Below are positions 42,209-50,680 of a stretch of 50,680 nucleotides of DNA, in pieces (position 1 is the first letter of the stretch; the number at the start of each line of letters is the position of its first letter). Below the pieces are notes generated by a model. It was not told the origin of the DNA. It ran no database searches and worked only from the letters and a program-made list of their open reading frames with translations. This stretch comes from an uncultured Bacteroidales bacterium (GTDB lineage Bacteria; Bacteroidota; Bacteroidia; Bacteroidales; P3): the NCBI GenBank assembly GCA_947175635.1, contig CAMWNM010000011.1:1-50680 (forward strand), in the 5' to 3' direction. The translations under genes were made by a program, and so were the position numbers.

Positions 42209-43204
42209 TTAGGGCACTTCCACCGTGTTGAGAATTTCGTTGAGGATGTTCTCGGCCGTGATGTTCTCGGCCTCCGCCTCATAACTCAATCCAATACGGT
42301 GACGCATCACGTCGAAGCAGACGGCGCGGATATCTTCGGGAATCACATAGCCCCGGTGCTTGATGAAAGCGTAGGCCTTGGCGGCCAGCGCGAGGTTGAT
42401 GCTGGCCCGCGGGGATGCTCCGTAGCGGATCATGTTGCTGAATTTCTCCAACTTGTATTCGGCAGGAAAACGGGTGGCGAACACAATGTCGGTGATGTAA
42501 TTCTCGATCTTCTCATCCACGTAGATTTCGCGGGTAAGCGCACGGGCCTTTTCGATGTCTTTTTTATCCACGACCTTGTTGATGGCGGGATGTTCGTTGG
42601 TGATGTTCTGCCGGATGATCAGTTTCTCTTCTTCTTTCTTGGGATAGCCTATCACCAGCTTGAGCATGAAACGGTCCACCTGGGCTTCGGGCAGCGGATA
42701 GGTGCCTTCCTGTTCAATCGGATTCTGGGTGGCCAGTACCAGAAAAGGGGTGTCCAAGGCGTAGGTTTCCTCACCGATGGTTACCTGTCTTTCCTGCATG
42801 GCCTCCAGCAAAGCGCTTTGCACTTTGGCCGGGGCGCGGTTGATTTCATCGGCCAATACGAAGTTGGCGAAGATAGGACCTTTGCGCGTAATGAAATTTT
42901 CATCTTTCTGGCTGTATATCTGCGTGCCGATTAAGTCGGCCGGGAGCAGGTCGGGCGTGAACTGGATCCGGCTGAAATCGGCGTCCACCGCCGTGGCCAG
43001 CGTCTTGATGGCAAGGGTCTTGGCCAAACCGGGCACCCCTTCGAGCAACACGTGTCCGTTGGCCAAAAGCCCGATAAGGAGGCGTTCCACCATGTCTTTC
43101 TGGCCGATGATGTTTTTTTTCATCTCCATGGAGAGCAGGTCGATAAAAGAGCTTGCCTGTTGAATTTTTTCGTTGAGTTCCTTGATATCCACTTGTTCCG
43201 TCAT
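42209..43204 (-). CDS. MoxR-family AAA+ ATPase
   Basis: This 331-residue AAA+ ATPase starts at MTEQVDIKEL (ATG 43204). An in-frame earlier start at 43234 would place it inside the promoter. Walker A (GVPGLAKT), Walker B (LADEIN with the following RAPAKVQSALLEAMQE) and sensor motifs (ATQNPIEQEGTYPLPEAQVDRF) are all present. MoxR proteins act as chaperone-like ATPases for VWA-containing partners, consistent with the DUF58, BatA and BatB proteins encoded downstream. It is first in the operon and has its own promoter box. Confidence 0.93.
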   Translation of the reverse strand: MTEQVDIKELNEKIQQASSFIDLLSMEMKKNIIGQKDMVERLLIGLLANGHVLLEGVPGLAKTLAIKTLATAVDADFSRIQFTPDLLPADLIGTQIYSQKDENFITRKGPIFANFVLADEINRAPAKVQSALLEAMQERQVTIGEETYALDTPFLVLATQNPIEQEGTYPLPEAQVDRFMLKLVIGYPKKEEEKLIIRQNITNEHPAINKVVDKKDIEKARALTREIYVDEKIENYITDIVFATRFPAEYKLEKFSNMIRYGASPRASINLALAAKAYAFIKHRGYVIPEDIRAVCFDVMRHRIGLSYEAEAENITAENILNEILNTVEVP

Positions 43205-43231
43205 CTTAAAAAGTGTTTTTGTTGAACGGGA

Positions 43232-43239
43232 CAAAGATA
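43232..43239 (-). promoter_or_regulatory. Bat operon -7 box
   Basis: The minus strand reads TATCTTTG, matching TAnnTTTG, and ends 27 bp before the moxR ATG. Upstream of it lie phased A-tracts (43261-43300). No TTTG -33 element is seen; a TTTT run is at about the right distance. Confidence 0.5.
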
Positions 43240-43260
43240 CGGATAAAGCGATTTTGGAAA

Positions 43261-43300
43261 ATTTAAAAAGTCTTAAAAATTCTTAAAAAAGCTTAAACAA
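43261..43300. repeat. Four phased A-tract decamers
   Basis: Four consecutive 10-bp units, each containing TTAAA at the same position (ATTTAAAAAG, TCTTAAAAAT, TCTTAAAAAA, GCTTAAACAA), repeat with exact helical periodicity. Such phased A-tracts bend DNA. They sit just upstream of the Bat operon promoter and between it and the divergent ruvX gene. Confidence 0.5.
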
Positions 43301-43403
43301 AACCTATGCGTAATCAACAATTCAAGGTTAGAAACTGCCGGTTCACGGCTGCGGAATCCCTGCACTTTTTGTATATTTTCGCAAGTTGAAATATCAGGCG
43401 AAA

Positions 43404-43820
43404 ATGGGAAGGATATTGGCCATCGACTACGGAAGGAAACGATGCGGAATCGCGGTGACGGATCCCGCGCGGATTATCGCCACCCCCCTCACCACGGTTG
43501 CCACCGCCCGATTGTGGGATTTCCTGAAAGAATACATGGAAAAGGAACCGGTGGATTGCGTGGTGGTGGGAGAACCCCGGCAGATGGATTACACGCCCTC
43601 GGAAAGTGAACGCTACATCGCGCCCTTTCTGGCTCGTTTCGTCAAAGCCTATCCGGCTGTTCCGCTTGAAAGGGTGGATGAACGTTTCACTTCCAAAATA
43701 GCTTTTCAGTCGATGATAGACATGGGGCTGAAAAAGAAACGGCGGCAGGATAAGGCGTTGGTCGATGAAATCAGCGCCGCCCTGATATTGCAGACCTATA
43801 TGCAAAACCAAACGATATGA
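43404..43820 (+). CDS. ruvX: RuvX/YqgF Holliday-junction resolvase-like nuclease
   Basis: This 138-residue RNase H-fold protein has the N-terminal ILAIDYGRKRCGIAVTDP motif (catalytic Asp), VVVGEP, the ERVDERFTSK motif and the C-terminal DKALVDEISAALILQTYM with the last acidic residue. It is the YqgF family, implicated in 16S rRNA 5' processing and Holliday-junction cleavage. The ATG at 43404 fits the normal start; an in-frame TTG at 43386 would add MKYQAK. The stop overlaps the def start (ATATGATAT). Confidence 0.9.
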   Translation: MGRILAIDYGRKRCGIAVTDPARIIATPLTTVATARLWDFLKEYMEKEPVDCVVVGEPRQMDYTPSESERYIAPFLARFVKAYPAVPLERVDERFTSKIAFQSMIDMGLKKKRRQDKALVDEISAALILQTYMQNQTI

Positions 43821-44386
43821 TATATCCCATTGTGGCTTACGGCGACCCTGTGTTGCGTCGCCAGGCCGAAGAAATAGGGTCGGACTATCCCGATTTGAAG
43901 CAATTGGTGGCCGATATGTTCGAGACCATGGAACATGCGGGCGGGGTAGGGCTGGCCGCACCCCAGATCGGGCTTTCCATCAAATTGATCGTGGTTGACG
44001 CCACGCCTTTCGCCTCGGAAGATCCGGCCGCCGGTGGCTTCCGCAAGGCGTTGCTGAATCCTGAGATTTATGCGCAGGAAGGAGAGGAATGGGCATTCAA
44101 CGAGGGGTGCCTGAGTTTTCCCGGTTTGCATGAGGATGTTTACCGCCCTTCGGTGGTGCACATCCGCTATATGGACGAAACCGGTCTTGCGCACGACGAG
44201 GTGTACGACGGCTATGTGGCGAGGGTATTGCAGCACGAATGCGACCATTTGAACGGCAAGACATTCGTGGACCATTTAAGCCCTTTGCGCAAGGCTTTGT
44301 TGCGGCGTAAGCTCGATTGCATCGCAAAAGGTGCGGTGTCGGCGGACTACAAGATGAAATTTGTCGGCAAACCCAAACACCGATAG
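43817..44386 (+). CDS. def: Peptide deformylase
   Basis: This 189-residue metalloenzyme removes the formyl group from nascent proteins. All three family motifs are present: GGVGLAAPQIG (motif I), EGCLSFPGL (motif II, Cys metal ligand) and QHECDHLNG (motif III, two His ligands and catalytic Glu). The N-terminus YPIVAYGDPVLRRQAEEI is standard. The start overlaps the ruvX stop by 4 bp, so the two are translated together. The next gene starts 4 bp after its stop. Confidence 0.97.
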   Translation: MIYPIVAYGDPVLRRQAEEIGSDYPDLKQLVADMFETMEHAGGVGLAAPQIGLSIKLIVVDATPFASEDPAAGGFRKALLNPEIYAQEGEEWAFNEGCLSFPGLHEDVYRPSVVHIRYMDETGLAHDEVYDGYVARVLQHECDHLNGKTFVDHLSPLRKALLRRKLDCIAKGAVSADYKMKFVGKPKHR

Positions 44387-44390
44387 GATT

Positions 44391-47300
44391 ATGATGAAAC
44401 GAATGTTGACGATAGGGGGTGTGTGGCTCACGGCGGCAATGTGTGTGATGGCGCAGAACACCGCCCGCTATGATGAGCCCGGACAGACTTTCCACGATGC
44501 GGTCCGGTTGTACGATAACGCGAAATACGGCGCGGCCAAGCGCGGTTTTTCGTATGTGGAACGGAAACTGAAAGAAGACAACGTATATTTCCGCTCCGAG
44601 GCAATGTATTATAAGGCGATGTGCGATGTGTTTCTTTATCATGGGAACGGTGCTTCAGCCCTTCGGAAATTCGTGGACGCCTACCCCGGAAGCAATCGTG
44701 TGAACGAGGCCTACCTGCAATTGGGTAATTTCGAGTACGACGGCAAGCGGTATCAGGCGGCATACGCTTATTACGCGCAAGTGGATCCCGAGGAACTGGG
44801 GGTGAAGGCCGAAGAAAAAGACCGCTACTTCTTTCGCCGGGGTTATTCGGCTTTCATACAGAAGAAATATGCCGAAGCCAAGCTTGACTTCTCCCGCTTG
44901 AAAGATACCGAGAACCGTTACCGTGTGGTGGCCACCTACTATTACGCCTACATACTCTATATGGAAGGCTATTATCAGAATGCGCTGGAAGCCTTTTCCA
45001 TTATCCGGGACGATCCTTCTTTTGCACAGATAATCCCTTTATACATGTTGCAGATTTATCATGTGCAGGGAAACAGCGAAAAAGTGCTGGAGCTCGGTCC
45101 GGGGCTGATGGAAACCGCCAACCGGAAACGGGCGGCGGAAATGGGACGGCTGATAGGCGAGGCGTACTATCGTGAGGGAAAATACGAGAACGCGCTTCCG
45201 TATATGCTTTCTTTTTTTCGTGATGCGGCGGATGTGCCGGATGCCGAGGGACGGTATATTCTGGGTTATTGCTATTATAAAATTTCGTATTTCGATTCGG
45301 CGGCCGTTTATTTTCAGGGTGTCTTGCCGCTTGAGCCCGGGCCGGCATTGCGGCAGGCAACGCTTTATCATCTGGCCTATTGCTATGTACAGCAGAACAA
45401 GAAGAAGTTTGCCATGGATGCCTTTGCCGAAGCTTCCCGCATAAAGGGAGAAAATGCTGTTCTGGAAGAGGATGCCATGTATCATTACGCGCAATTGGCC
45501 TACGAACTGGGTTTGACTCCTTATCATGAGTCGTTGAAGGTATTGGAAGAGTTTTTGGAAACCTATCCGAATTCAGTCTACAACAAGCGGATTTACGCCT
45601 ATATGGTGAATATGTATATGACCACCCGCAATTACGACATGGCGTTGGCCTCGATAGAAAAAATAAAGAACCCTACGCCTGAGTTGGCCGAAATAGAACA
45701 GCGGCTGTACTTCAACAAAGGGGTGGAGGCATTTAACCGGCGGGCCTACGCCACCGCCCTGTTGTATTTTGACCGCTGTGTGGCGAATGGGGCGGATGAG
45801 TCGTTGTCGGCCTTGGCCGGTTTCTGGCAGGGGGAATGTAATTTCGTTGCCAAAAAATACAAGGTGGCCCAGAATCTCTACCAAAAATTCGTATCGCGTG
45901 CCGGATCGAAAAAGTATCCCGAATACGAACAGGCATTGTATAATTTGGGTTACACGGCGATGGAGACCGTGAACTATCCTTTGGCCGTCCGTTATTGGAA
46001 AGACTTTTTGTCTGCCGTCAATCCGCAGACTGAAGCCTCGCTTGTGGCAGATGCGAAAGTACGGTTGGGGGATTGCCTTTATATGCAGGAATCCTATGCG
46101 GAGGCGGTGAAGTACTATGCGGAGGCTTTGCAAACGGGCTATAACCCGGCCGATTATGCCCGGTTCCAGATGGCTGTTTGCCAAGGTGCGATGGGCAATT
46201 ACAGGGAAAAAGTTGGGAATCTTCTCAAGATTGTGGAATCCTCTTTGGAACCGCAAAATATGCCCCGTGTCTATAGTGAGCTGGCATCCACCTATATGAT
46301 GTTGGATGATACCGAAAAAGCCTTGCTTTACTATCGCCGTTTGCGCGATCAGTATCCCCGTTCCCCCTTGGCTGTTTCGGCCTGGGCGAAAATGGGCTTG
46401 ATTTATTTTAATCAGGGCAACAACGAGGAGGCATTGCGTTGCTTCAAATACGTGGTTGAGCATCAGCCTTCCACCGAGGAGGGGAGGCAGGCATTGGTAA
46501 GTATCCGCAATATCTATATGGGAATGAACCAAATCGACCAGTTCTTTGCCTATGCCCGCCGGTTGCCCCATGTCAGGCTGAATGAGGCCGAGCAGGATTC
46601 GCTCACCTATCTTTCGGCCGAGAATTTTTTCCACGAAGAAAATTATCCGCAGGCATTCAATGGCTTTAAGGCCTATGTGGATGCCTATCCGGAAGGCTTG
46701 TTTGCCGTGGATGCGTGGCGTAATGCGGCTGTATGCGCCGAACGTATGGGCGACAAGGATAACGCGCTGGCGGCTTATACCCGACTTTCCCAGCTGCCCG
46801 TACCGGATGCCGAAACGGCCACAGCCAAGGTGGCGGCGATGTACTATGCGGACAAGAACTATACATCCGCGCTTGGTTATTACCGGAAATTGAAGGATAT
46901 GGCCTCCGATGATGCCGATGCGCTGGTGGCCAAGGTGGGCGAGATGCGTTGCTTGCGTGCGCTGGGGCAAAACAAGGCTTTGGTGGAAGCGGCATTGGAT
47001 TTGTTGCGCAGCGACGGCGTTTCGGTGCAGGAAGCCGAAGAGGCCCGCTATTTTATAGCGGTTGCCGCCCCCGCTATCGGCGAGAATGATCTGGCCATGC
47101 AGCAATATGACATACTGAGCCGTTCCAAAAATCCCGATTATGCTTCCCGGGCCCGCTATATGATATTGGAACAGAGAGTAAAGGCCGGTTTTTACGATGA
47201 GGCGGAAAAACTGATATTCGATTATGTGAGTCAGGCTTCCATGAGTGAATATTATCTGGTGAAGACCTACCTGCTTTGGGCCGATATCTATTTTATGAAA

Positions 47301-47492
47301 GGCAACAACCTGCAGGCCAAGCAGACCTTGCAGAGTATCATCGACAACTATGAGGGCGAAGACCTCAAGGATTTGGCGCGGCAGAAGCTGGATATGATCA
47401 TCCAAAGGGAAAACGTGGAACTGGAAAAGGAGCAGGAGTACCGTTCTTCCCGTTATTCGGATCAGGATGACATTATTTTGCCCGCCATGTAA
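44391..47492 (+). CDS. Large exported TPR protein
   Basis: This 1033-residue protein has a signal peptide (MMKRMLTIGGVWLTAAMCVMAQ, cleavage after CVMA or VMAQ) and is otherwise a chain of tetratricopeptide-like helical hairpins, for example YNPADYARFQMAVCQGAMGN, KALLYYRRLRDQYPRSPLA and NEEALRCFKYVVEHQPSTEE. Such proteins line the periplasm as scaffolds and resemble the BamD/YbgF type of envelope TPR protein, much enlarged. An outer-membrane barrel follows after 22 bp, and similar pairs occur in other Bacteroidota. A function is not established. The start is ATG 44391; an in-frame TTG at 44361 overlaps def. Confidence 0.82.
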   Translation: MMKRMLTIGGVWLTAAMCVMAQNTARYDEPGQTFHDAVRLYDNAKYGAAKRGFSYVERKLKEDNVYFRSEAMYYKAMCDVFLYHGNGASALRKFVDAYPGSNRVNEAYLQLGNFEYDGKRYQAAYAYYAQVDPEELGVKAEEKDRYFFRRGYSAFIQKKYAEAKLDFSRLKDTENRYRVVATYYYAYILYMEGYYQNALEAFSIIRDDPSFAQIIPLYMLQIYHVQGNSEKVLELGPGLMETANRKRAAEMGRLIGEAYYREGKYENALPYMLSFFRDAADVPDAEGRYILGYCYYKISYFDSAAVYFQGVLPLEPGPALRQATLYHLAYCYVQQNKKKFAMDAFAEASRIKGENAVLEEDAMYHYAQLAYELGLTPYHESLKVLEEFLETYPNSVYNKRIYAYMVNMYMTTRNYDMALASIEKIKNPTPELAEIEQRLYFNKGVEAFNRRAYATALLYFDRCVANGADESLSALAGFWQGECNFVAKKYKVAQNLYQKFVSRAGSKKYPEYEQALYNLGYTAMETVNYPLAVRYWKDFLSAVNPQTEASLVADAKVRLGDCLYMQESYAEAVKYYAEALQTGYNPADYARFQMAVCQGAMGNYREKVGNLLKIVESSLEPQNMPRVYSELASTYMMLDDTEKALLYYRRLRDQYPRSPLAVSAWAKMGLIYFNQGNNEEALRCFKYVVEHQPSTEEGRQALVSIRNIYMGMNQIDQFFAYARRLPHVRLNEAEQDSLTYLSAENFFHEENYPQAFNGFKAYVDAYPEGLFAVDAWRNAAVCAERMGDKDNALAAYTRLSQLPVPDAETATAKVAAMYYADKNYTSALGYYRKLKDMASDDADALVAKVGEMRCLRALGQNKALVEAALDLLRSDGVSVQEAEEARYFIAVAAPAIGENDLAMQQYDILSRSKNPDYASRARYMILEQRVKAGFYDEAEKLIFDYVSQASMSEYYLVKTYLLWADIYFMKGNNLQAKQTLQSIIDNYEGEDLKDLARQKLDMIIQRENVELEKEQEYRSSRYSDQDDIILPAM

Positions 47493-47514
47493 AATGCAAA
47501 GGAGAGAGAGGATT

Positions 47515-49350
47515 ATGAAACTACAACATATATTGCCTTGTGCGGTTTTAAGCGTGCTTGCGGGCGGCGGCCTGCGGGCGCAGGAGGTCTTGGAGAAAAA
47601 GGCGGATTATAACGAAAAGGTGTTGGTTACCGCACCGTATCAGCCTTCTTTGGGGGCTTTGATCAAGCCGGTCTTTACACCGCATACCTTGGATACGGTA
47701 TTGGGAAAGATTCCTGTCGAATGCCAGATTATTTCCCGTCCGTTCGCCACTGCCTATCCGATAGAGAACATCAAGCCCGCCAAGATATTGGGTGAACCCA
47801 TTCCCAAGTTGTTCAACAGCAGCGTCCGGGCCGGGGTCGGTCTGATGGGCCGGATGCCCTCGCCTTTGGGCGAACTCAATTTCAGTGTGGGCAGGAGCCG
47901 CAAATACGAGTTGGCGGTTTATTACCGCCATCAGTCGGCGTATGGTAACATCAAGGGGTACGACCGATTCAAAACCAACCACTCCCTCAACGAGGCCGAT
48001 GTGTTGGGGCGTATCTTTGCCGACAAATTCATAACGAGTCTGGATATATCCTACGGACAGAAAGCCGTGAATTGCTTCGGTTATGGAAACGATGCCTTAA
48101 GTTTTGCCAGTGTGGTGGATGATGAATTCGACAATTACAAGGATCAATCCAGACGCTGGTATCAGAATGCGCGGGGAATCCTCAGCTTTGAAGACAATGC
48201 CACTGAAAGCACCGATTTGCGTTTCGATGCCAAGGTTGATTATAATCTGAACCTCACCAACTGGCGGTCGGCCGAAAACTCGGTTGTGGTGGAGGGCGGC
48301 GTATCGAAAGTGCTGTTGGAAAACCGACGTTCCGCCGATGTGCTGAGTCTTGGCGGTAGGGTCCGCTTCGAGGACAATACCTATCGGGACGGTTTACGGG
48401 ACGGCCATTATGATATTAAGATTGTCGGAGATTTGGCCGATGACAACAGCATCGTTCAAGAATGGGTGCCGGGCAATGAACTGCGCAATGCCTATCATGT
48501 GGATTTTCGTCCGACCCTGTATTTCAAATATGATTTTGTGGAAATGGACGTGGCCGCCGCCTTCCATGTTTTTGGACAGGGTGCGGGCGACGGTGTGCAG
48601 AAATCAACCCGTTTTCAGTTCAATCCTGTTGTGGATTTGAAGTTGCATATCATCAACAAGATCCTTACTTTCTTCATAGGAACGGACGGCGGAGTGGAAC
48701 GTAATACGGTAGAGGGGATTTCTGCTATAAATCCCTATCTGCACCCGCTTACATTCGGAAACCTGAAGTTTACGCGCGACAAATTCAATGCCTATGCGGG
48801 GCTGAGCGGCAATTTCAGCCGTCATATAGACTATCGTGTCAAGGTTTCAGCGCATTTTATGGAGGATGTGCTGAGCTTCGATTATTTCCGTTACACCTAT
48901 ATGGGCTATCAGGATTATTACGGTTACAACGATTTCCGGCCGGAATACAGCGGCAGGGTGTTTAACCTGCGTTTGCGCGGCGATCTGAATTTCCGTTGGG
49001 GGCGGCAGATTCTGGCCCATGTGGATGCCACCTATTCCCATTACGATAAAAGACTTTATTATTCTCCCGAATTCAAGGCCAATCTGTCTTTCCGATACAA
49101 TATCGTGGACAAGGTGACGGTTTATACCCGCATGACGGGCTATACCAATATGTGGGCCAAAGACAGACGGGGAGAGGATGTTAGGCTCAAAGGTTGCTTC
49201 GATTGGAGCCTGGGGGCCGAATACCGCTTCATCAAACGTATGACCGTGTTTGTGGATCTGAACAATATCATCGCCCGGCGATATTACCGATGGTACGACT
49301 ATCCCGCTTACCGCTTTAATTTTATGGCAGGGCTCAGTTTTGATTTTTAA
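47515..49350 (+). CDS. Outer-membrane beta-barrel protein (TonB-receptor-like, no plug)
   Basis: This 611-residue protein has a signal peptide (MKLQHILPCAVLSVLAGGGL, cleavage near LRA-QEV). A short linker is followed by many amphipathic beta-strands (VGRSRKYELAVYYRHQ, ITSLDISYGQKAV, FNLRLRGDLNFRWG) and the last strand FNFMAGLSFDF ends in the BAM-recognised Phe. The length fits about 20-22 strands, but I see no TonB plug domain (no TonB box or plug motifs), so it is a barrel of unknown ligand. The ATG at 47515 has a good ribosome-binding site (GGAGAGAGAG). It probably works with the TPR protein upstream. Confidence 0.78.
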   Translation: MKLQHILPCAVLSVLAGGGLRAQEVLEKKADYNEKVLVTAPYQPSLGALIKPVFTPHTLDTVLGKIPVECQIISRPFATAYPIENIKPAKILGEPIPKLFNSSVRAGVGLMGRMPSPLGELNFSVGRSRKYELAVYYRHQSAYGNIKGYDRFKTNHSLNEADVLGRIFADKFITSLDISYGQKAVNCFGYGNDALSFASVVDDEFDNYKDQSRRWYQNARGILSFEDNATESTDLRFDAKVDYNLNLTNWRSAENSVVVEGGVSKVLLENRRSADVLSLGGRVRFEDNTYRDGLRDGHYDIKIVGDLADDNSIVQEWVPGNELRNAYHVDFRPTLYFKYDFVEMDVAAAFHVFGQGAGDGVQKSTRFQFNPVVDLKLHIINKILTFFIGTDGGVERNTVEGISAINPYLHPLTFGNLKFTRDKFNAYAGLSGNFSRHIDYRVKVSAHFMEDVLSFDYFRYTYMGYQDYYGYNDFRPEYSGRVFNLRLRGDLNFRWGRQILAHVDATYSHYDKRLYYSPEFKANLSFRYNIVDKVTVYTRMTGYTNMWAKDRRGEDVRLKGCFDWSLGAEYRFIKRMTVFVDLNNIIARRYYRWYDYPAYRFNFMAGLSFDF

Positions 49351-49370
49351 GGACGGAGAAAGAACCGGCT

Positions 49371-50171
49371 ATGGAAGTGATTCGGGGTATAGAAAACTGG
49401 AAGAAAGTGAACCGGCCCGTCGTTACGGTGGGGTCTTTCGATGGCGTGCATCTGGCGCACAAAGCCATTATCGGTTTGCTGAAGCATTATGCCGAACTAT
49501 GCGGCGGTACCAGTGTGTTGATTACGTTTTCGCCGCATCCGCGGTTGGTGTTGCATGCGTATGATGCTTATGCCCGGAATTTCGGATTGCTTTCGTCGGA
49601 TGAGGAAAAGACCGTCCTTTTGGAACGTGCCGGTTTGGATACCGTGGCTATTCTCGGGTTTGACGAGGCTTTTTCCAAGATGCCCTATGATGTGTTTATC
49701 GAGAAGATATTGGTGGAAACCATCGGCGTGAAGAAGATGGTGGTGGGATACAACCACAATTTCGGTTACGGCAGGGCCGGCAGCTACGAACAGATGTCGG
49801 AGTATGGTAAACGATACGGTTTTGAAGTGGACCGTTTCCCCGAGCAGATGGTGCATCGGCAACATATCAGTTCCACACATATCCGCAGTCTTCTGGAAGA
49901 AGGAAATGTAGCACAAGCCCATGACCTTTTGGGTTATGAATACGGGATCACGGGCATCTTCCGCAATGGCCTTTTCAATTCTGTCGACCCGCATAAGCTT
50001 TTGCCCGGCAAGGGGCATTACCTGGTAAAGGTGAAGAATAGGGAGAAACATAACTTTACCGTTTGCCGGATAGCCGACACCGTGACTTTTCCAGACCTGC
50101 ATACCATAGAGGATGGAGAAACGGTAAGGATGAATTTTATCAAGAAACTGCATCTTTCGGGAGATAATTGA
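49371..50171 (+). CDS. ribF: FAD synthetase (RibF family), kinase domain missing or degenerate
   Basis: This 266-residue protein has an intact FMN adenylyltransferase domain (residues ~1-185): GSFDGVHLAHKAII, FSPHPR, GYNHNFGYGRAG and ISSTHIRSLLEEG. The following ~80 residues lack the riboflavin kinase motifs GFPTAN and PxxGVYA; they read IFRNGLFNSVDPHKLLPGKG instead, with a short beta-rich tail. Typical RibF proteins are ~305-315 residues with a ~125-residue kinase domain. The enzyme should make FAD from FMN but may not make FMN. Stop codon and yggS start are separated by 1 bp. Confidence 0.8.
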   Translation: MEVIRGIENWKKVNRPVVTVGSFDGVHLAHKAIIGLLKHYAELCGGTSVLITFSPHPRLVLHAYDAYARNFGLLSSDEEKTVLLERAGLDTVAILGFDEAFSKMPYDVFIEKILVETIGVKKMVVGYNHNFGYGRAGSYEQMSEYGKRYGFEVDRFPEQMVHRQHISSTHIRSLLEEGNVAQAHDLLGYEYGITGIFRNGLFNSVDPHKLLPGKGHYLVKVKNREKHNFTVCRIADTVTFPDLHTIEDGETVRMNFIKKLHLSGDN

Positions 50172-50172
50172 T

Positions 50173-50680
50173 ATGTTGGAAGAAAATTACCGGAGCATAC
50201 TTTCCACCATTCCGCAAGGCGTGCGTTTGGTGGCCGTATCCAAATACAAGCCGGTTTCGGATATCGAACAGGTGTATCGGGTCGGGCAGCGCATATTCGG
50301 GGAAAACAAGGCGCAGGAAATGCGCGCCAAGCACGCGGTGTTGCCGTCCGATATAGAATGGCACTTTATCGGCCATCTGCAAACCAATAAAATCAAGTAT
50401 ATCGCTCCCTATGTAAGTCTTATCCACAGTATCGACAGTATGGATCTGCTCAGGGAAGTGAACAAGGCGGCGGCCAAATGCGGTAGGGTGATACCTTGCC
50501 TGCTGCAGTTTCATATCGCGCAGGAGCAGACCAAGTTCGGTCTGGATCCGGAAGAGGCAGGAAAGTTGCTTGATTCGCCGGAATTTCAAGGAATGGAAAA
50601 CGTACGTATCGATGGGGTGATGGGGATGGGGGCATTTACGGAAAACAAAGACCAGGTACGCCAGGAATTCGCTTCTCTAC
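50173..50680 (+). CDS. yggS: YggS-family PLP-binding protein (partial, runs off window)
   Basis: The open frame starts at ATG 50173 and continues past the window end, giving the first 169 residues. It matches YggS/PROSC proteins, which bind pyridoxal phosphate and control B6 and amino-acid homeostasis: VRLVAVSKYKPVSDIEQ (PLP-binding Lys in the SKYKP motif), FGENKAQE, EWHFIGHLQTNKIKYI and HSIDSM. The later TKFGLDPEE and GVMGMGAFTE are also characteristic. The gene starts 1 bp after the ribF stop, so it is in the same operon. Confidence 0.93.
   Translation, partial: MLEENYRSILSTIPQGVRLVAVSKYKPVSDIEQVYRVGQRIFGENKAQEMRAKHAVLPSDIEWHFIGHLQTNKIKYIAPYVSLIHSIDSMDLLREVNKAAAKCGRVIPCLLQFHIAQEQTKFGLDPEEAGKLLDSPEFQGMENVRIDGVMGMGAFTENKDQVRQEFASL

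Noticed and set aside
45573-47405. A 610-codon frame antisense to the TPR protein.
   Set aside because: It is a shadow of the GC-skewed codons of the real gene; the translation lacks any family motif, signal peptide or plausible start.
1-50680. Search for tRNA, rRNA, CRISPR, prophage and toxin-antitoxin or restriction systems.
   Set aside because: No cloverleaf, rRNA motif, repeat-spacer array or defence-gene signature was found; the window is ordinary chromosome with a single decayed insertion element.

Overview
The window is a gene-dense chromosomal piece of a Bacteroidota bacterium, most likely an anaerobe of the order Bacteroidales. The signs are a fused LpxC-FabZ protein, a complete Bat (Bacteroides aerotolerance) operon, a protein with a type IX secretion (T9SS) type B C-terminal domain, a two-subunit KorAB oxidoreductase, a Rho factor with an AT-hook-rich N-terminal insertion, and recurrent TAnnTTTG -7 promoter boxes in front of genes. 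I cannot name the species.

Layout. 1-2250: an outer-membrane beta-barrel gene flanked by debris: a T9SS type A tail remnant, an IstB (IS21-family) remnant and two unrecognised open fragments. 2254-5146 (-): korB and korA. 5351-10573 (+): a 1740-residue T9SS type B surface protein, divergent from korA across an unusually repeat-rich promoter region. 10663-10830 (-): a 55-residue 2x[4Fe-4S] ferredoxin. 10988-14251 (+): a degenerate Gfo/Idh-like protein, a sugar-phosphate transferase, pcm and birA. 14220-20570 (-): ispE, rho, pfkA and topA. 20696-29032 (+): a small cysteine-rich CWC protein, uvrA, a MurB-FolC fusion, a YfcC-type carrier and aspartate kinase. 29039-33027 (+): a histidine kinase, its response regulator and a lipoprotein. 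33241-34665 (+): lpxC-fabZ. 34740-43204 (-): the Bat operon in transcription order moxR, a DUF58 gene, an unnamed membrane protein, batA, a batB-batC fusion, batD, batE. 43404-50680 (+): ruvX, def, a 1033-residue TPR protein, an outer-membrane barrel, ribF and the start of yggS.

How it fits together. Most of the region is housekeeping: envelope precursors (lpxC-fabZ, murB, sugar transferase), isoprenoid and cofactor supply (ispE, birA, folC, ribF), nucleic-acid enzymes (topA, uvrA, rho, ruvX) and central metabolism (korAB, pfkA, lysC). Surface or envelope functions are interleaved: T9SS cargo, two beta-barrels, the TPR protein and Bat.

The most unusual observations are a single-frame fusion of two complete enzymes from different pathways (MurB and FolC), a BatB-BatC fusion in which the former BatC signal peptide appears to serve as a fourth membrane helix, a RibF without a recognisable riboflavin kinase domain, a korA promoter region framed by exact inverted decamers around a palindrome, and several -7 boxes only 6-10 nt from start codons, suggesting leaderless mRNAs. 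I found no rRNA, tRNA, CRISPR array, prophage or intact mobile element. I see no clearly new multi-gene defence or biosynthetic system; the novelty lies mainly in gene architecture and regulation.
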